Assembly: GCA_023091735.1 (NCBI GenBank)
Contig: JALKBU010000120.1
Span: forward strand, 1-64,000
From: Trichomonas tenax
Taxonomy: Eukaryota > Parabasalia > Trichomonadida > Trichomonadidae
DNA length: 64,000 nucleotides
Direction of reading: 5' to 3'
A program made the translations under genes and the position numbers. Positions 1-11,403 of the stretch are shown one piece after another. Positions within the stretch are counted from its first letter, which is position 1. Every line of letters begins with the position of its first letter. Under the pieces are notes generated by a model. That model was not told the origin of the DNA. It ran no database searches and saw only the letters and a list, made by a program, of their open reading frames with translations.

Positions 1-220
1 CTAGATCACCAGGTCATCCTTCACTATGAGGCCACAACTACTCATAATGAAGTCTTCTTTGGCTTCCAACATTGAGTTCAATCCATTTCAACCTATTGAC
101 ACTTTTCCATTTTTCCCGCGCAAACACATCACTTTCCTTTATATTTGACATTCTGACTCTATATGTCAAACATAATTTACATGTCAGAAAAGCACGTTGT
201 TCTATTTTGTCCCAGTCCCG
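1..220 (+). mobile_element. Right-hand part of a non-autonomous DNA transposon (copy A)
   Basis: From about base 15 to 220 this matches the right end of the two complete copies at 7084-8006 and 30908-31894, including the terminal GTCCCAGTCCCG. Bases 1-14 differ from those copies, so this copy is rearranged or is a variant entering from outside the window. If it has a 9-bp target duplication, the right half would be bases 221-229 (ATCGAAAAC); the left half is not visible. The end carries several TGACA/ACATGTCA motifs. No transposase is encoded. Confidence 0.8.
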
Positions 221-837
221 ATCGAAAACTATTTTTATTTTTTCCTTTTATAATTTTACGCCGAAAAAAAAAGAATAATCAGAAAATAATAAATATGGAA
301 TAATATACTTTACTGTGCGAATGTATTGCTACAAAAAATAATATAATTTCTGGAATTTTTTGATAAAATAAATATTCGAAAATTACGCGGAAAGTGAAAA
401 AGTAGTTGAACAGCTATATCCTAATCAGTGTGACATTCATTGAAAAAAAGCAGGAAAATGACTTTTTATTCGAAATTAATTTTGAATAGCTCGGAGTAAG
501 CGGTAAAGTCAGTGGTATGTTACAAATATGATTTCTAATTAGCTTGTTGTTGGACTGAAATGTAGAGCTCATAGAAATTTCTTACAGGTAATGGAAACGA
601 AATCGTATCAAGAAAACTAGCGTGAAAAAATCTATGTAAAGTCAACAAACGCTTGTACTCTGGTTGCATATGCATATATTTGAATATAAAGACTTTTCCC
701 GTATATGGCAAAATTATGAAATTTCGTAACACCATAAAAGACTCTTTTTAAAGCATTATATGATTTTGTCTTCATCTCTGAGACCAACAACCACGCTTAG
801 CAAGCATTTTGAAATCGTTAATAAATTTGATCATTTT
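221..837. other. AT-rich spacer, no gene seen
   Basis: Only short open frames lacking recognisable protein character occur here. A TCATTTT stretch just before position 838 resembles a trichomonad initiator. Confidence 0.5.
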
Positions 838-987
838 ATGCTAAAGAAGAAGCTTCTTGGATTAATTATCGTACCTTTTGCAATGTTCATGTTAGCAAGA
901 ATACTATGGCAAAAGATTGCATACCCTGTCTTTGTTGGTGAGCGAAAACGTAACTTTCTTTGTTCCCGTGAAAAAATGCGACGATAG
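838..987 (+). CDS. Possible mini membrane protein (49 aa)
   Basis: The ATG at 838 directly follows TCATTTT, which fits the trichomonad initiator form TCAYWW. The predicted peptide starts MLKKKLLG, has one hydrophobic stretch of about 20 residues (LLGLIIVPFAMFMLARILW), and ends in a basic tail. The frame is open further upstream to 760 but that part looks random. No family is recognised. An overlapping antisense frame exists, so this may be chance. Confidence 0.25.
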   Translation: MLKKKLLGLIIVPFAMFMLARILWQKIAYPVFVGERKRNFLCSREKMRR

Positions 988-1163
988 AAAAATACGTTAA
1001 AAAGCGCGATTGAAAATTTCGCTAATCGCGCGTCACATTTTAGGAATAATTCATTTCTCGGATAAAGGTGATCCATTTTACAAGACTCGTTTTACAATGG
1101 CTTTCAAAATATGTCACCTTTTCCGATAATTCATAATTTGATATATTTACACTTCAAATAATA

Positions 1164-1520
1164 ATGTTTCGTCCATTATCGACACCTAAAGCAGTTTCAA
1201 TGTCAAATTCGAGAAAATCGATGCACTCGATGTCTTCGCCTGCAAATAGCAACAAAACACCGAAAAAATCGAAAAATGATGCGCAAAGAAATTTATTAGA
1301 GCAGAAAAATCTTTCTCAGCTTAAAAAAATATACGAAGAACTTTTTGAGAGTTACAAAGATGCGATTGAAGAGCAGAAAAACTTGCAGAAAGAAAGGTTT
1401 TCCGTTATTGAAAGTCTCAACAAAATCAGAAAAGAAACTTCTTCAATTGAAGAGAGCATACACAGGTCTTCGTCTGTAAATTCATCGCCTTCAATGTCTT
1501 TTTTGGGAAATATCGAATAA
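1164..1520 (+). CDS. Small Ser/Lys-rich coiled-coil protein
   Basis: A 118-residue protein. Residues 1-42 are Ser/Lys/Pro-rich and look disordered. Residues about 43-96 form a charged helix, probably a coiled coil (QKNLSQLKKIYEELFESYKD onward), and a Ser-rich tail follows. TTCAAATAATA lies just before the ATG and fits an initiator; a TGTCACCTTTT element lies about 50 bp upstream. The stop reads TAAAA, agreeing with the UAAA polyadenylation signal known from Trichomonas. No family is recognised; a cytoskeletal or centrosomal adaptor is only a guess. Confidence 0.7.
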   Translation: MFRPLSTPKAVSMSNSRKSMHSMSSPANSNKTPKKSKNDAQRNLLEQKNLSQLKKIYEELFESYKDAIEEQKNLQKERFSVIESLNKIRKETSSIEESIHRSSSVNSSPSMSFLGNIE

Positions 1521-1923
1521 AAATCCAACAGAAAACGGTACAAATTTGCACATAGTTTCATTTCAACACCAATGTGGGTTTAATCTTGAGTCAATTATAT
1601 TACTACTCTCTTTATTTTATTTTGAATTTTTTATATATCAAAAATGAATAGTTAATCCTCATTTTACTTTCCAGAGAACCAAAGCTCATATAGCTTAATC
1701 TACTCTTCAATTCTTTTTATTAATTTTTTGAAGAATGATCAATTTCACGAAGCTGAATGATTTCCAGACTTTTACGCGATTTATGTCATCACTTCCAAAA
1801 TCTTGAAAGGAAAGTATATAACGACATTTTCAATTTTTCTGTTTGAATAAAAATATAACTGTATTTTTAATATACCAACGTAGGCTATTATAAGCAATAA
1901 TATAATTATCCGAATATTAAAAA
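1521..1923. other. Convergent intergenic spacer
   Basis: This is AT-rich sequence between the 3' ends of two convergent genes. No other feature is seen. Confidence 0.6.
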
Positions 1924-2883
1924 TTATTGATTCTTAATTCTGCGATAAGGCTTAACTAGATCATTGAATATCTCTGGTGTTGCCTTAGAGATTCCTTGAA
2001 TCATCTTAGCAACGAAGAAAGGCTTATATTGAGGCTCGATAGAATAAAATTCATCCATAACCATTGAATGAAGAGCATTGAAGTCAACAACATGCTCTGG
2101 TGTGTAGCTAAGTGCTGTGTCTTCTGTTTCCGGCATTTTTGCTTCTCCAAGGTTATTTTCGAATAAATCAATGCAAGCGATGAAATCGGCGCGTTTCTCC
2201 ATGTCATCACCATCTATATCGTCCTCGTAATCATAATAATCTTCTTCTTCGTCTTCTTCTTCAACCTGTTTCTTTGGATCTGGTGGAAGCTCAACGAATT
2301 CGTAGACCTTTGTCAATTCCTCTTCAACATTGATATTTTGTAATTTATCACGTTTCCTTGGGTCTGTTCTGCAGAAAAGAACTTCTTTTCCAGTTGCTTT
2401 GAGAATCTTCTTTGCATTCTTTCCGCAAGAGATCAAAAAGTCGATCAATATCTTTCTCAAGAACGTCTTATCGGCGTTAATAAGCTTTTTAAGCAAAATA
2501 TTATGCGCTTCAACATGACGTGTTGGAACATCATCTTGAATGATAGAAATCCGCTTCAATTCGCGCAAGAAAGCTGCCAAATAGACTGATCCTGGCAGTA
2601 ATCTCGATACACGTGTGAAATCTCGAATCATCAAACTGTAAAATCCAGCGTAATACGGAATTAGAATGCGGCAGAGGTGTGCATTTGTGATGTTGTCGAG
2701 AATTGGCTCCTTTGCAATTTCTGGATTCCCTTTAAACTCTGTTAAAGCTTTTTGCATTTGCGAAAGATAATGAATTGACTGTTTAGACGCTACGCGTTCG
2801 ATCTGTTTCTGGAAACCGTTGATTCTCTTCTCCTGTTGGATGATGAACTCAACAGAATTAACGCCGAGTATCAAATCACTCAT
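1924..2883 (-). CDS. Conserved-looking acidic protein of unknown function
   Basis: I use the ATG at 2883, giving 319 residues. The frame stays open upstream, but that part is AT-rich junk-like sequence, and CACATGTCATAAAA sits right before this ATG. The N-terminal two thirds are helical and mixed-charge. Residues about 215-235 form a very acidic run (EEEDEEEDYYDYEDDIDGDD), followed by a helical C-terminus ending in a basic patch. There is no signal peptide or membrane segment, so it is probably cytosolic or nuclear. I recognise no family. An acidic chaperone-like or RNA/ribosome-biogenesis role is conceivable but unsupported. Confidence 0.8.
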   Translation of the reverse strand: MSDLILGVNSVEFIIQQEKRINGFQKQIERVASKQSIHYLSQMQKALTEFKGNPEIAKEPILDNITNAHLCRILIPYYAGFYSLMIRDFTRVSRLLPGSVYLAAFLRELKRISIIQDDVPTRHVEAHNILLKKLINADKTFLRKILIDFLISCGKNAKKILKATGKEVLFCRTDPRKRDKLQNINVEEELTKVYEFVELPPDPKKQVEEEDEEEDYYDYEDDIDGDDMEKRADFIACIDLFENNLGEAKMPETEDTALSYTPEHVVDFNALHSMVMDEFYSIEPQYKPFFVAKMIQGISKATPEIFNDLVKPYRRIKNQ

Positions 2884-2900
2884 TTTTATGACATGTGATG
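2884..2900 (-). promoter_or_regulatory. ACATGTCA element before a start codon
   Basis: On the minus strand CACATGTCATAAAA runs directly into the ATG at 2883. It matches the element repeated upstream of many genes in this window. Confidence 0.45.
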
Positions 2901-4587
2901 TGAAATAAATGTGATGAATGATTTCGTTTTCGTTTTTAGCACTATTTAAACGTTTTAAAGAAATTTCTTTATTATATTTATATACTGCTACATACAATAT
3001 ATCTATATATGCAAATAATTTGAAAAACAGCAATTCAATTTGATTTTTCGAAATTATATCTTTGAAGAGTTATTATTAGACTTAGTTATTAATATATAAA
3101 CAACTATGGTATCATATGATGCTATTCATAATGTATAACATAGCAACAATAAATGTTATTTTTTATTATTTCATGTTTCATTATTCCATTCTCTTGAATC
3201 TAAATGACATATTGCATAATTTTGGGAAGTCATTGTCTTCATAGTTCAGTTCCAGATAGCTCAGACAAACTCAAAATGTTTTCAAAACTTTTTTGATTAA
3301 ATTCACCAATAATTGCACCTAATTTCAGTTGAAATAGACTTCATTTATTCTATACATTTAGATCATATATCTATTAATGATGACAATTATATGCCAATGC
3401 GATTTTTTTGAATCATAATTGAGCTCCATAATCTGCCATCATTCAGCTTTTTTTTTTCAAAAATTATACATAACTCATGATGAGTATGATAAACAGCTTT
3501 CATCTATATACAGCAATAAATGTCAAAAAATTATCTCTTAAAACTATAATAAATCGTTCCAATACACTTAAATATGGCATGATTCTTCAAATTAAAAAGC
3601 GAATCAGTCGAATTTTAAAAAGTTTTTCACAGTAATATGTACCAAGGTTTCTTTTGATATTTTATTCTGTTTTTCCATTGAAAATAATATCAAAATGAAA
3701 ATTTTTGATATGGTATTAATTATTAACACAATGACATAGTTCGAGCTAAGCTTATGCTAAATTCAAGTGTTGTTATTTATGTGCAATGTTTGGGGTGCTT
3801 TAGTCTATATTTTGTTGATGATAAAATTATTGTTTCAAATTTGGAATATTTGATGAAATATTTGGATTCTAAGGGCCGAACCTTTGCTCAACATTTCGAC
3901 GAAACGAGAGAAAAAAACTATATGAGAAAAATGCCATGTAAAATATATTTACAAAACGAAATAACATTTTACTCGGAGATTAGGAAACTGGATGTAGTTT
4001 TTGAAATCACAAAGAAATAAATGAAAAATAAGGAAAAATAAAATGATATATTATTGAGAACAACAAAAAGTACACAACAGACTTATACGGACTGCAGGAA
4101 TATATGGTAAACAGTAATTAGAGCATATACACAAATTTCTAGACTTCATTCACACATTTTTTAAATTGAATTTTTTTAGGAAATTTCAATGAAGCCAATT
4201 CAGTGAAATTATGCAATAGTATATGGAATGCTTTTAAAATATTGCTGCGAAACAAATTAAATGATTTTTGACAAATAAACAATTTACATGATAAAATACT
4301 ATATTATATATTATTGCTCAGCATGCAATATTAAAGGAGGGGAAATAATTGAAAGCCGAAATATAATCAATTTTTATGAACCAGCGGTTTGAGATTTTAT
4401 CAGCAGTTCAATTTTGTGAATACTTTCAAAACAACATTTTAAAGTACCTTTATTATCAATAGGATATTCATATTTTACTATTTTGTAAATTGATCAAATA
4501 TATAATATGTAAAATATAATGTAATAAATACTAAAAAAAACAATTTTTTTTCTTTATAAAAACAAAAAAATGAAATGAAAAAAGAGC
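2901..4587. other. Long AT-rich gap, no confident gene
   Basis: About 1.7 kb separates two minus-strand genes. One open frame at 3754-4020 could encode 88 residues, but it has no recognisable domain, initiator or motif, and I do not call it a gene. No tRNA or repeat is seen. Confidence 0.5.
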
Positions 4588-5265
4588 TCAAAACACGCGT
4601 GAAGGCTGCTTCTGGAGACATTTCTCTCCGTTTTCCTTGATTATTGGCCTCACGTCATCAGAGGAAGCACATTCTTCGAGAATTGGAAGAATCTTTGATA
4701 GAAGAGTATCATCGAGCGGTGTTCCGTTCCATTTGTCTACGTATATTGTGTTTTGTGGATAATAACTTCTCATTTGATAATTATCATCTACCATTATAAC
4801 GTGCGAAAGAGGTCTTCCGAACTTGTTGAGATCTTTTTTGCATTTGCGACCGCTGAATTTGCACGAGTCTCTGTAAAATCTGTGCATGTGATCGATCTGT
4901 GGGCAGAGAGTGTCAAGGATTCTTTCAGCGTAGAACTGTGTTCCTGCTGTAAAAATGAAAACTTCGAACAATTCTGCGACTTTATCTAAAAATATTCTAA
5001 CATTCGGCCTCAAAAATACGTATTCTGCGGAATCGTCGAATTTAAGGGATTCTACGTCGGAATGCGGCGGAAACGTTGAAGTATGTATCAGTGTTTCGTC
5101 CAAATCGAGTACCAGTGCCTTCCTTGAGTCGGTCACAAACATTTTTCGGGGAGTAACAGGAAGAGAGTGTGCAATTCTATCCATGGGAATCGTAGGAAGA
5201 TCCAAGTATGGATAATTCGGCTGAAGGAAGGACCCAAAGGCCATAGTACCTGAGAATGGATACAT
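4588..5265 (-). CDS. SCP/FCP1-like CTD phosphatase (HAD superfamily)
   Basis: A 225-residue protein with the NLI-interacting-factor/FCP1 homology domain at about residues 48-195. The HAD nucleophile motif DLDET is at residues 54-58 (ALVLDLDETLIHTS). Motif II Thr is in FIFTAGTQFYAERIL (about 106), a Lys/Arg-rich stretch precedes the motif III region, and the acidic pair is in HVIMVDD (160-161). All catalytic positions look intact. The family dephosphorylates phosphoserine in the RNA polymerase II C-terminal domain or similar substrates using Mg2+. There is no BRCT domain, so it resembles the small SCP/Dullard type rather than full FCP1. No transmembrane helix is present. The ATG at 5265 is preceded by AATAAAA. 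Confidence 0.92.
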   Translation of the reverse strand: MYPFSGTMAFGSFLQPNYPYLDLPTIPMDRIAHSLPVTPRKMFVTDSRKALVLDLDETLIHTSTFPPHSDVESLKFDDSAEYVFLRPNVRIFLDKVAELFEVFIFTAGTQFYAERILDTLCPQIDHMHRFYRDSCKFSGRKCKKDLNKFGRPLSHVIMVDDNYQMRSYYPQNTIYVDKWNGTPLDDTLLSKILPILEECASSDDVRPIIKENGEKCLQKQPSRVF

Positions 5266-6202
5266 TTTTATTTTTGTATTTCATGTGGCGGTTTTGTCAG
5301 TTTTTGGCTTTACGCAATATCGATAAATTATGTCATACTTTAAAGGTTGAGTATATGGATAATTCAATATATTGTGAGAAAATGGAATGAAAAATTGAAT
5401 TATTAAGAAATGTTTGTGTGAAAAATAATCCACATTGCTATTTCGAATTTTATCATGCTCATTTATAATATGTGTTTTATAACATATTAATTTTAACCAA
5501 TATTATCTTGATTAAATATATCACTGCATCAATTGTTGTATCGATATGCACAAAAATTAGACCTGAACGAGCTAATTTTGAAAATTTGTTGAATCTTTTG
5601 ATGACTTTGTGAACTAAAAATATGACTTTTATATACAGATACACATATTATACCTAAATATACAATTAAATCGTATTTTTTTCATAACTTTTGCAAATTT
5701 ACTTGATTCAAGTTTTTGAGTTGTATTGTGTGCATTATCGATATCAGAACCAATTGTGTTTTAGAAAACACGAAAGCAATGTTTCTTTTTTCTTGCGAAT
5801 TTCAATTTTTTTCACCTTGCTTTAATTTAAGGTATCATTCAGAAACTTATATAATGATTAAATATTATGATTTTTGAGAATGATATCAATTATTTGGAAA
5901 TATTTTTGCAATTTTCTAATATTAATTAAAGTTATAATAAGCCGGCTTCTATATCATCTGTGCATTGAATGTCAATGAATAAAATACTTGAATTAATAAT
6001 TTTGAATACATTTTTGGCTTTTTGATTAATTCGTTGAAAGGCAATGTGTCAGAGTGCTTGTTAGTTGATTGTTTTAAACGAAATTTATAAAATATAATTT
6101 TTTAGTTAATATCGATTAATAAACAGATTTTCGTTTTGCAGTAATGAACAGTGTAATCGGACTTGCTTTTCTAAGTTTTTGATTTTATATTTTAGTAAAA
6201 CT
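5266..6202. other. AT-rich spacer
   Basis: No gene, repeat or structured element is recognised in this stretch of about 0.9 kb. Confidence 0.5.
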
Positions 6203-6442
6203 TTAAATTTGTTGAGTGGAGAACGCTCTTCTTACTAAAACGACAATGAGTGCCACCACCACTATTCCTAGAGTCACAAATGATAATGTTGCTTCAATCT
6301 TTTGCTGTTCTGCGAGAGTCATGTTCACTTCAGAGGTTATCTCTGTCTTTCCAGTTCCATCCGGAAGAATATCGTCGCTTCCTGCGAGATTTTGGCGCTT
6401 TATGTTGAAAAACAGAAGAAAACAAGAAATCAACAAAAACAT
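6203..6442 (-). CDS. Mini type I membrane protein
   Basis: A 79-residue protein with an N-terminal hydrophobic signal-like segment (MFLLISCFLLFF). A short polar lumenal part of about 35 residues contains one Asn-Met-Thr glycosylation site. A strong membrane helix (about 52-71, SFVTLGIVVVALIVVLV) and a basic cytosolic tail (RRAFSTQQI) follow. The ATG is directly preceded by TGTCACTTTTCA, matching both the TCA initiator idea and the recurring TGACA element. The family is unknown. Size and topology suggest a subunit or accessory peptide of a membrane complex, but that is inference. Confidence 0.7.
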   Translation of the reverse strand: MFLLISCFLLFFNIKRQNLAGSDDILPDGTGKTEITSEVNMTLAEQQKIEATLSFVTLGIVVVALIVVLVRRAFSTQQI

Positions 6443-7074
6443 TGAAAAGTGACATTGTAATCTTTATTTTTTTCGTTTTTAGATGATTTCTATATCGTGG
6501 TTCTATTACAGCATCTTCACATTGTATGGTTTCAATGCTGTTTTAGCTTGATTTTGCAAATACATTTTTTTGATAATTGATATTTCATAAATTATGTAAG
6601 ACTGTTGCCACACATGTATACTGGATCATTTCAATATAATTTTTATATGTTTTTGATAATAATATTGTGTTTTTTTTTAATTTGAAATAATATTTGTAGT
6701 GCAGCCATTTAGTTTCCCGTGACACTGTCTAACATGGGCCTGTTTTGATTTGATATAAAATATATATAATTTGAGATTTTCATATTTGGCGTTGTATCTT
6801 GGCTGTTGCTCTATAACTCCTGTGAACTATTGCATTGACTTGTTTTTCAATATTATTTTCGAAAAATATATTTGATAGCTCTTTGAGGATCTCTTAGCCG
6901 TTCCACATTAATGCTTTACAATGATAAAGTCTGAGTGAATATTTTTTATCAATATTTTTATTTCGATATTTGGAGAAAATTATATAGCGCTAATTATGCA
7001 CAATGTCATTCATTGTAGTTTCCAATGTTCTTAGGCTATTTAGAGCATTTTTTGAATTTATTTTTTGTAATGAG
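6443..7074. other. AT-rich spacer up to the transposon
   Basis: No gene is seen. The last nine bases (7075-7083) are the left target-site duplication of the adjacent element. Confidence 0.5.
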
Positions 7075-8015
7075 AAATCAAAGGAGTCTATGACAAAAGT
7101 GAACAGCAAAAAGTGACAGGCGGACCTTAAAGTCACTTTTATCAATAAATTGTCACCTTTATAAAAAATGTCATAAATATCTTTGTTGTCTAACCAATAC
7201 ATCCAGGTTAGTGTTGTTGACGAGCCACAACTCTATCATCAACGAGCATATACCTAATTGGTAAGAAAACAACGATATTTATGCATGGTTAAATTGTTGC
7301 GAGAATATCATTGGGCGGGGTTGGCCTGAGACTTCCAAAGCCCTCGAGTGGCCAGGCCCTAGCAAGAACCCACTTATTGATTCAATTTTTAATACACATT
7401 ACATTTTCACTTTTGATATAAAAAAATTATTATTTTTTTTCTATTTTTTATTTTTCACAGATACCTTTTTCATTACACGATTATTTTCATATTATTACTT
7501 ATTCTCATAATTAATTATGAATCATGAATTAGATAATGTTTTCATATTACGTTCATTTTATATACTGATTTATATTATTTAGATTCTCAATTTGATCTTT
7601 ATATTCTTTGTAAAATTCATTTTTAACTAAATTTTTATTTTTATCTTCAAATTATTCGTTTATAATTCATATTTACCATGCAAGAAGGGATAATTTCGAC
7701 CGAGTTTCTTGGTTTTCTTAGGTTTGGAGTGCAACAAAAATTTGCAATGAAGAAAGAAAAATGGATGATGTGCTATCGTCAGGATGCTGATAGCACAAAT
7801 AACATCCTTCACTATAAGGCCACAACTACTCATAATGAAGTCTTCTTTGGCTTCCAACATTGAGTTCAATCCATTTCAACCTATTGACACTTTTCCATTT
7901 TTTCCCGCAAACACGTCACTTTCCTTTATTTTGACATTCTGACTTTACATGTCAAAAATAAGTTGCATGTCAGAAAAGCACGTTGTTCTATTTTGTCCAA
8001 GTCCCGAAATCAAAG
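7075..8015 (+). mobile_element. Complete non-autonomous DNA transposon (copy B) with 9-bp TSD
   Basis: The element body spans 7084-8006 (923 bp). It is flanked by perfect 9-bp direct repeats AAATCAAAG at 7075-7083 and 8007-8015. The ends are imperfect inverted repeats: the left end starts GAGTCTATGACAAAAGTG and the right end, read inward on the other strand, starts CGGGACTTGGACAAAATAG. A 9-bp duplication is typical of Mutator-like (MULE) elements, so that superfamily is the best guess. Both ends are rich in TGTCAC/GACATGTCA motifs. The only sizeable frame is a 61-codon one (7678-7863); there is no transposase. The copy at 30908-31894 is closely similar. Confidence 0.9.
7678..7863 (+). other. 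Conserved 61-codon frame inside the transposon
   Basis: The frame begins MQEGIISTEFLGFLRFG and ends FFGFQH followed by TGA. The copy at 31564-31749 keeps the same length and stop, with GTG in place of ATG, and copy A keeps the last 20 codons or so. No domain is recognised. It may be a leftover of a transposase or simply conserved because the copies are young. Confidence 0.35.
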
Positions 8016-10101
8016 CCCATAAAAAAGAGGGGGAACTCCCCCTTCCCGTTCATTTCCTCTCCAAACTATGACCGCCTTGACCCATTCCCCCTGGAGAATA
8101 TATAAGTTTATGGTGACTTTCCGATCCTGATGTTTCATTTCGAGATAAATACAAATCGAAAATAAAGTTCAACAGATTCAGTAATTTATAATCCACATGC
8201 ACTATATATACATATTAGTAGCTAGCCACGTTAAAATTTCCGCAAAACAACCAAAACAACAGATTATCTCATATTTATTTCCATCTTAAACCTAAAATCA
8301 TTTCATTTCTAGTACGAGATATCACAACAAGCGATGCATAGTTTACAATTCAATGACAATTTCAATATATTTCCATTAACGTTTTGAGATTTCAAAATAC
8401 AATTCTTGAATTGTATGCATAAGTTTACTATATTGGCCTAAGAATAGGTTACAAGCTATTATAGTATGAATAAATACGCTTTTTAAAAGGCTCGAATTGA
8501 TTCTATTTTGAAGATTTATATTTTTGATGTTCAATTTTGAGTAAAATATGCTTATTAACATCAAAAAAGACTTATATGCAATCTGTTATATCTAAGTGAT
8601 GCAGTGTACATTCCTTAACATATTCAAAAAACAAATTATAAATCATATATCGATAACAATTTCTCTCCGGCCAAAATTAGTAAGTGTATTAAATTATAAA
8701 ACATATAAAGAAAGAAAGCTAATGTTTAAATGAGTTAAAGCTAAAAAATTAAAACTCTAATTTTCAATCACTCAGGTTTTTGACAAAATCTTGGTGATAT
8801 CATTATATATTCGAGGTGGTTCTTAATGTTTTTTTTGTTGCTTTGATTTTGGCACAAATGAGGAATAATCAAGCGATTTAGTCATAGAAATGATGAGAGA
8901 AGATGATTTCGTCACTGAATTCTCATCTACACATATTCGAGCATAAATATACTATATCTTGTTTATCAATTCCTTAAGATTCCGTAAAATTTGCTTGACA
9001 TCTTTTAAAGTAGAAAGTAATACCTCACGTGATATCCCAGCTTGACTTATGAAAGTTGTGTGCAACGCAAGTTGGAAACTGAGTGCTGTTTAAGAGTATA
9101 TTAAAAATGTTGAATTTCATGTAATGCATTTTGATCAAAATGTCATTGAATAAATTTATCTATGTGGTTTAGTCCGTAGTTCCCTGATTTGTAGCAGACG
9201 TTTATAAAAATTTCGAGTTTTGTGATTGTTATTTTAATTTCTAGTCGATTTGATACTAAAATAATTAAAATATTGTTTTTCTGTATGCATATGTTAATGC
9301 ATGCTATGATATTGGTCGAAAAATATTGATTTAAAGGACAAATATGGATCGTATCGCGAAGCCAAACATCAATAATAAGATTTAACTAGAATGAAATTTA
9401 GTTGTGTCCTGACTTTGGCATGCATGCTAAGTATCGGAACGTGTTGAACGCGATCTATGTCTATAAAATTATTTATCAATTTGCTTGATGGTGGCGTAAC
9501 TGCAAGGAGCCTATATGTTTGCTGTAGTCGTGTGACGTGATTTTATCATCTTTAATTTTAAACCTAAATATAAGAAGTATAATTAAGTTAAACGAAAAAG
9601 TATTAATGGCGCGAATAAAGATATTGCTGTGGTATATCATTATCAGTATACTTCATCGAGATATTGCTCTATGGTGGCCCTCCAGAGAGCAAGCATTTGA
9701 CTTCACATTTGAAATTTTTGGCCAAAAAAGAGTTCCCCCCTTTTTCCATAAATGTGATAATTTCTAACAGCATATCTATAGATAATAAATCACACATTTT
9801 TATTGTTTAAAATTGTATTTTTTAAAAAATCATCAAAATATTTTCTTGTTGAGCAATTTCACGACAAAAACCAGCTATAATTCTAAGAGGAGTTATCATG
9901 TACATAGATAATTTTGATATTTAAAAAATGTAATTGATCAATTTTAAAAGCTTAATACAGACTTATTGGATAGCATTTGACCTTGGCAATCAGAAACATA
10001 GATTTAGTGGGCTATGTAAATTATTGTGCTAAAATATCTAAGAAATATAATGAAATGTTCGGGAAATATAAATAAAAATGTAAAAAACAATATTTTATTG
10101 A
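8016..10101. other. Two-kilobase AT-rich gap
   Basis: No convincing gene is found. Just right of the transposon is a GC-rich patch (about 8030-8090) with a near-palindrome, GAGGGGGAACTCCCCC. A 7-bp stem TTGCTCT/AGAGCAA lies near 9664-9692. Open frames at 8376-8564 and 9537-9767 lack protein-like composition. Confidence 0.5.
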
Positions 10102-11256
10102 ATGACATCACATGACGACATAGAAAGCAAAGAAATGGAAATATCTGATGCAGAAATCGATAGCATCGCAAACGAAATCAAAATCAACCAGTTGACACAG
10201 GATAATCAAAATTTGTCTGATCATGTCAAAAATTTGGAGCAAGAAAACGCGAAAATGCAGTCAGAATTAGAAAAGCTGAAAGAAGAACATGCAAGCCATG
10301 GAGCTTCACCAGATTTGGAGGCTTCTCTTAAGAAATTAACATATGAAAATACAAAACTCAACAAAGAAGTTTCCGATCTTAAATCTTCACTCAAAAATCT
10401 GCAAGAAAATCAAGAGTCCCACCAAAAGACAACAGAACAATATCTCGCTCTCAAAGAAGATCACAGATCATTAACAATAACAAATAACGAGCAAGAAATA
10501 ATGTACAATCAACTGAAAGATGAACTGGAGAGACTAAAGGAAAAGATAGAGCAAGATAATTCTGTTAATAAAGCAATTAATGATTCGTTAAATACTCAAA
10601 TTGTCGATTTAAAGGCAAAAGCAGACGAGCTAAGCGAAGGTAATTCTAATTTACAACAGAAAGTTGATGAACTCGAATCCATTAATTCAGCTCTTGAAGA
10701 AAAAGTTTCTTCACTGATGTTGAAGCAAAACGAGTACATGGTGAACGAGAAAAAGTATTTGCAATTACAACAAACGCACAAACATCTCACGAACGAAATT
10801 ACTAAATTCAAATTCCACGCAGAGATTAAAAGCAAGGAAGTTGAGTCACTGACAAAGCTATATCAGGAGAGGTTTGCTGAAAAAGAACAGAAAATTAATG
10901 AATTAAACCAAAAGATTTTGGAAATGAACAATGAAATCAAAATACAGAACAGAAAACATGACGGATCCTCGATTATAGTTAACTATACTAAAGAAAAAAG
11001 CCTTCAAACAGTTTGTAAGGACCTTGAAACACAAATTAGAAAACTCAAAGATGAAAACCAGCGTCTGAAGAATAAACTCGCGTCCACATATAGAATTAAA
11101 CAGCAAGTCCAAATTAAAGAACACGAGAACTATCAAATTCAACAAGAATTTTCGAAATTTAAGAATACAGCATATATGGATATAGCCAAGCTACAGGAAG
11201 CAAGAAAATCAGATGAAAAACGCATTCAATCATTACTTAACTCTCCAACGAAGTAA
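10102..11256 (+). CDS. Coiled-coil protein (384 aa)
   Basis: After an acidic N-terminal 25 residues, the protein is almost entirely coiled coil with clear heptad spacing from about residue 28 to 370. It is rich in Lys, Glu, Gln and Asn, with few Pro or Gly. There is no signal, membrane helix or recognisable terminal domain. Such proteins in trichomonads are usually annotated as coiled-coil or viral-inclusion-repeat-like proteins; cytoskeletal or Golgi scaffolding is inferred. The ATG follows TTTTATTGA. Confidence 0.85.
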   Translation: MTSHDDIESKEMEISDAEIDSIANEIKINQLTQDNQNLSDHVKNLEQENAKMQSELEKLKEEHASHGASPDLEASLKKLTYENTKLNKEVSDLKSSLKNLQENQESHQKTTEQYLALKEDHRSLTITNNEQEIMYNQLKDELERLKEKIEQDNSVNKAINDSLNTQIVDLKAKADELSEGNSNLQQKVDELESINSALEEKVSSLMLKQNEYMVNEKKYLQLQQTHKHLTNEITKFKFHAEIKSKEVESLTKLYQERFAEKEQKINELNQKILEMNNEIKIQNRKHDGSSIIVNYTKEKSLQTVCKDLETQIRKLKDENQRLKNKLASTYRIKQQVQIKEHENYQIQQEFSKFKNTAYMDIAKLQEARKSDEKRIQSLLNSPTK

Positions 11257-11403
11257 TTTAATATTTTGTTTAGAATTTTTTATTTTTAGCCATTAAAGTT
11301 GAACAACAAAAATAACAACAGTTATTTGCAAATATACCATGAAGAATTAAAGAAAAATATATTATATTTTTAAATATACAATAAAAAAGTCCGCATATAT
11401 AGT

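Noticed and set aside
3754..4020. 88-codon open frame
   Set aside because: No domain, initiator or protein-like composition; a frame of this length is not unusual in AT-rich DNA.
9537..9767. 76-codon open frame in the 2-kb gap
   Set aside because: Random-looking sequence with no known motif and no upstream element.
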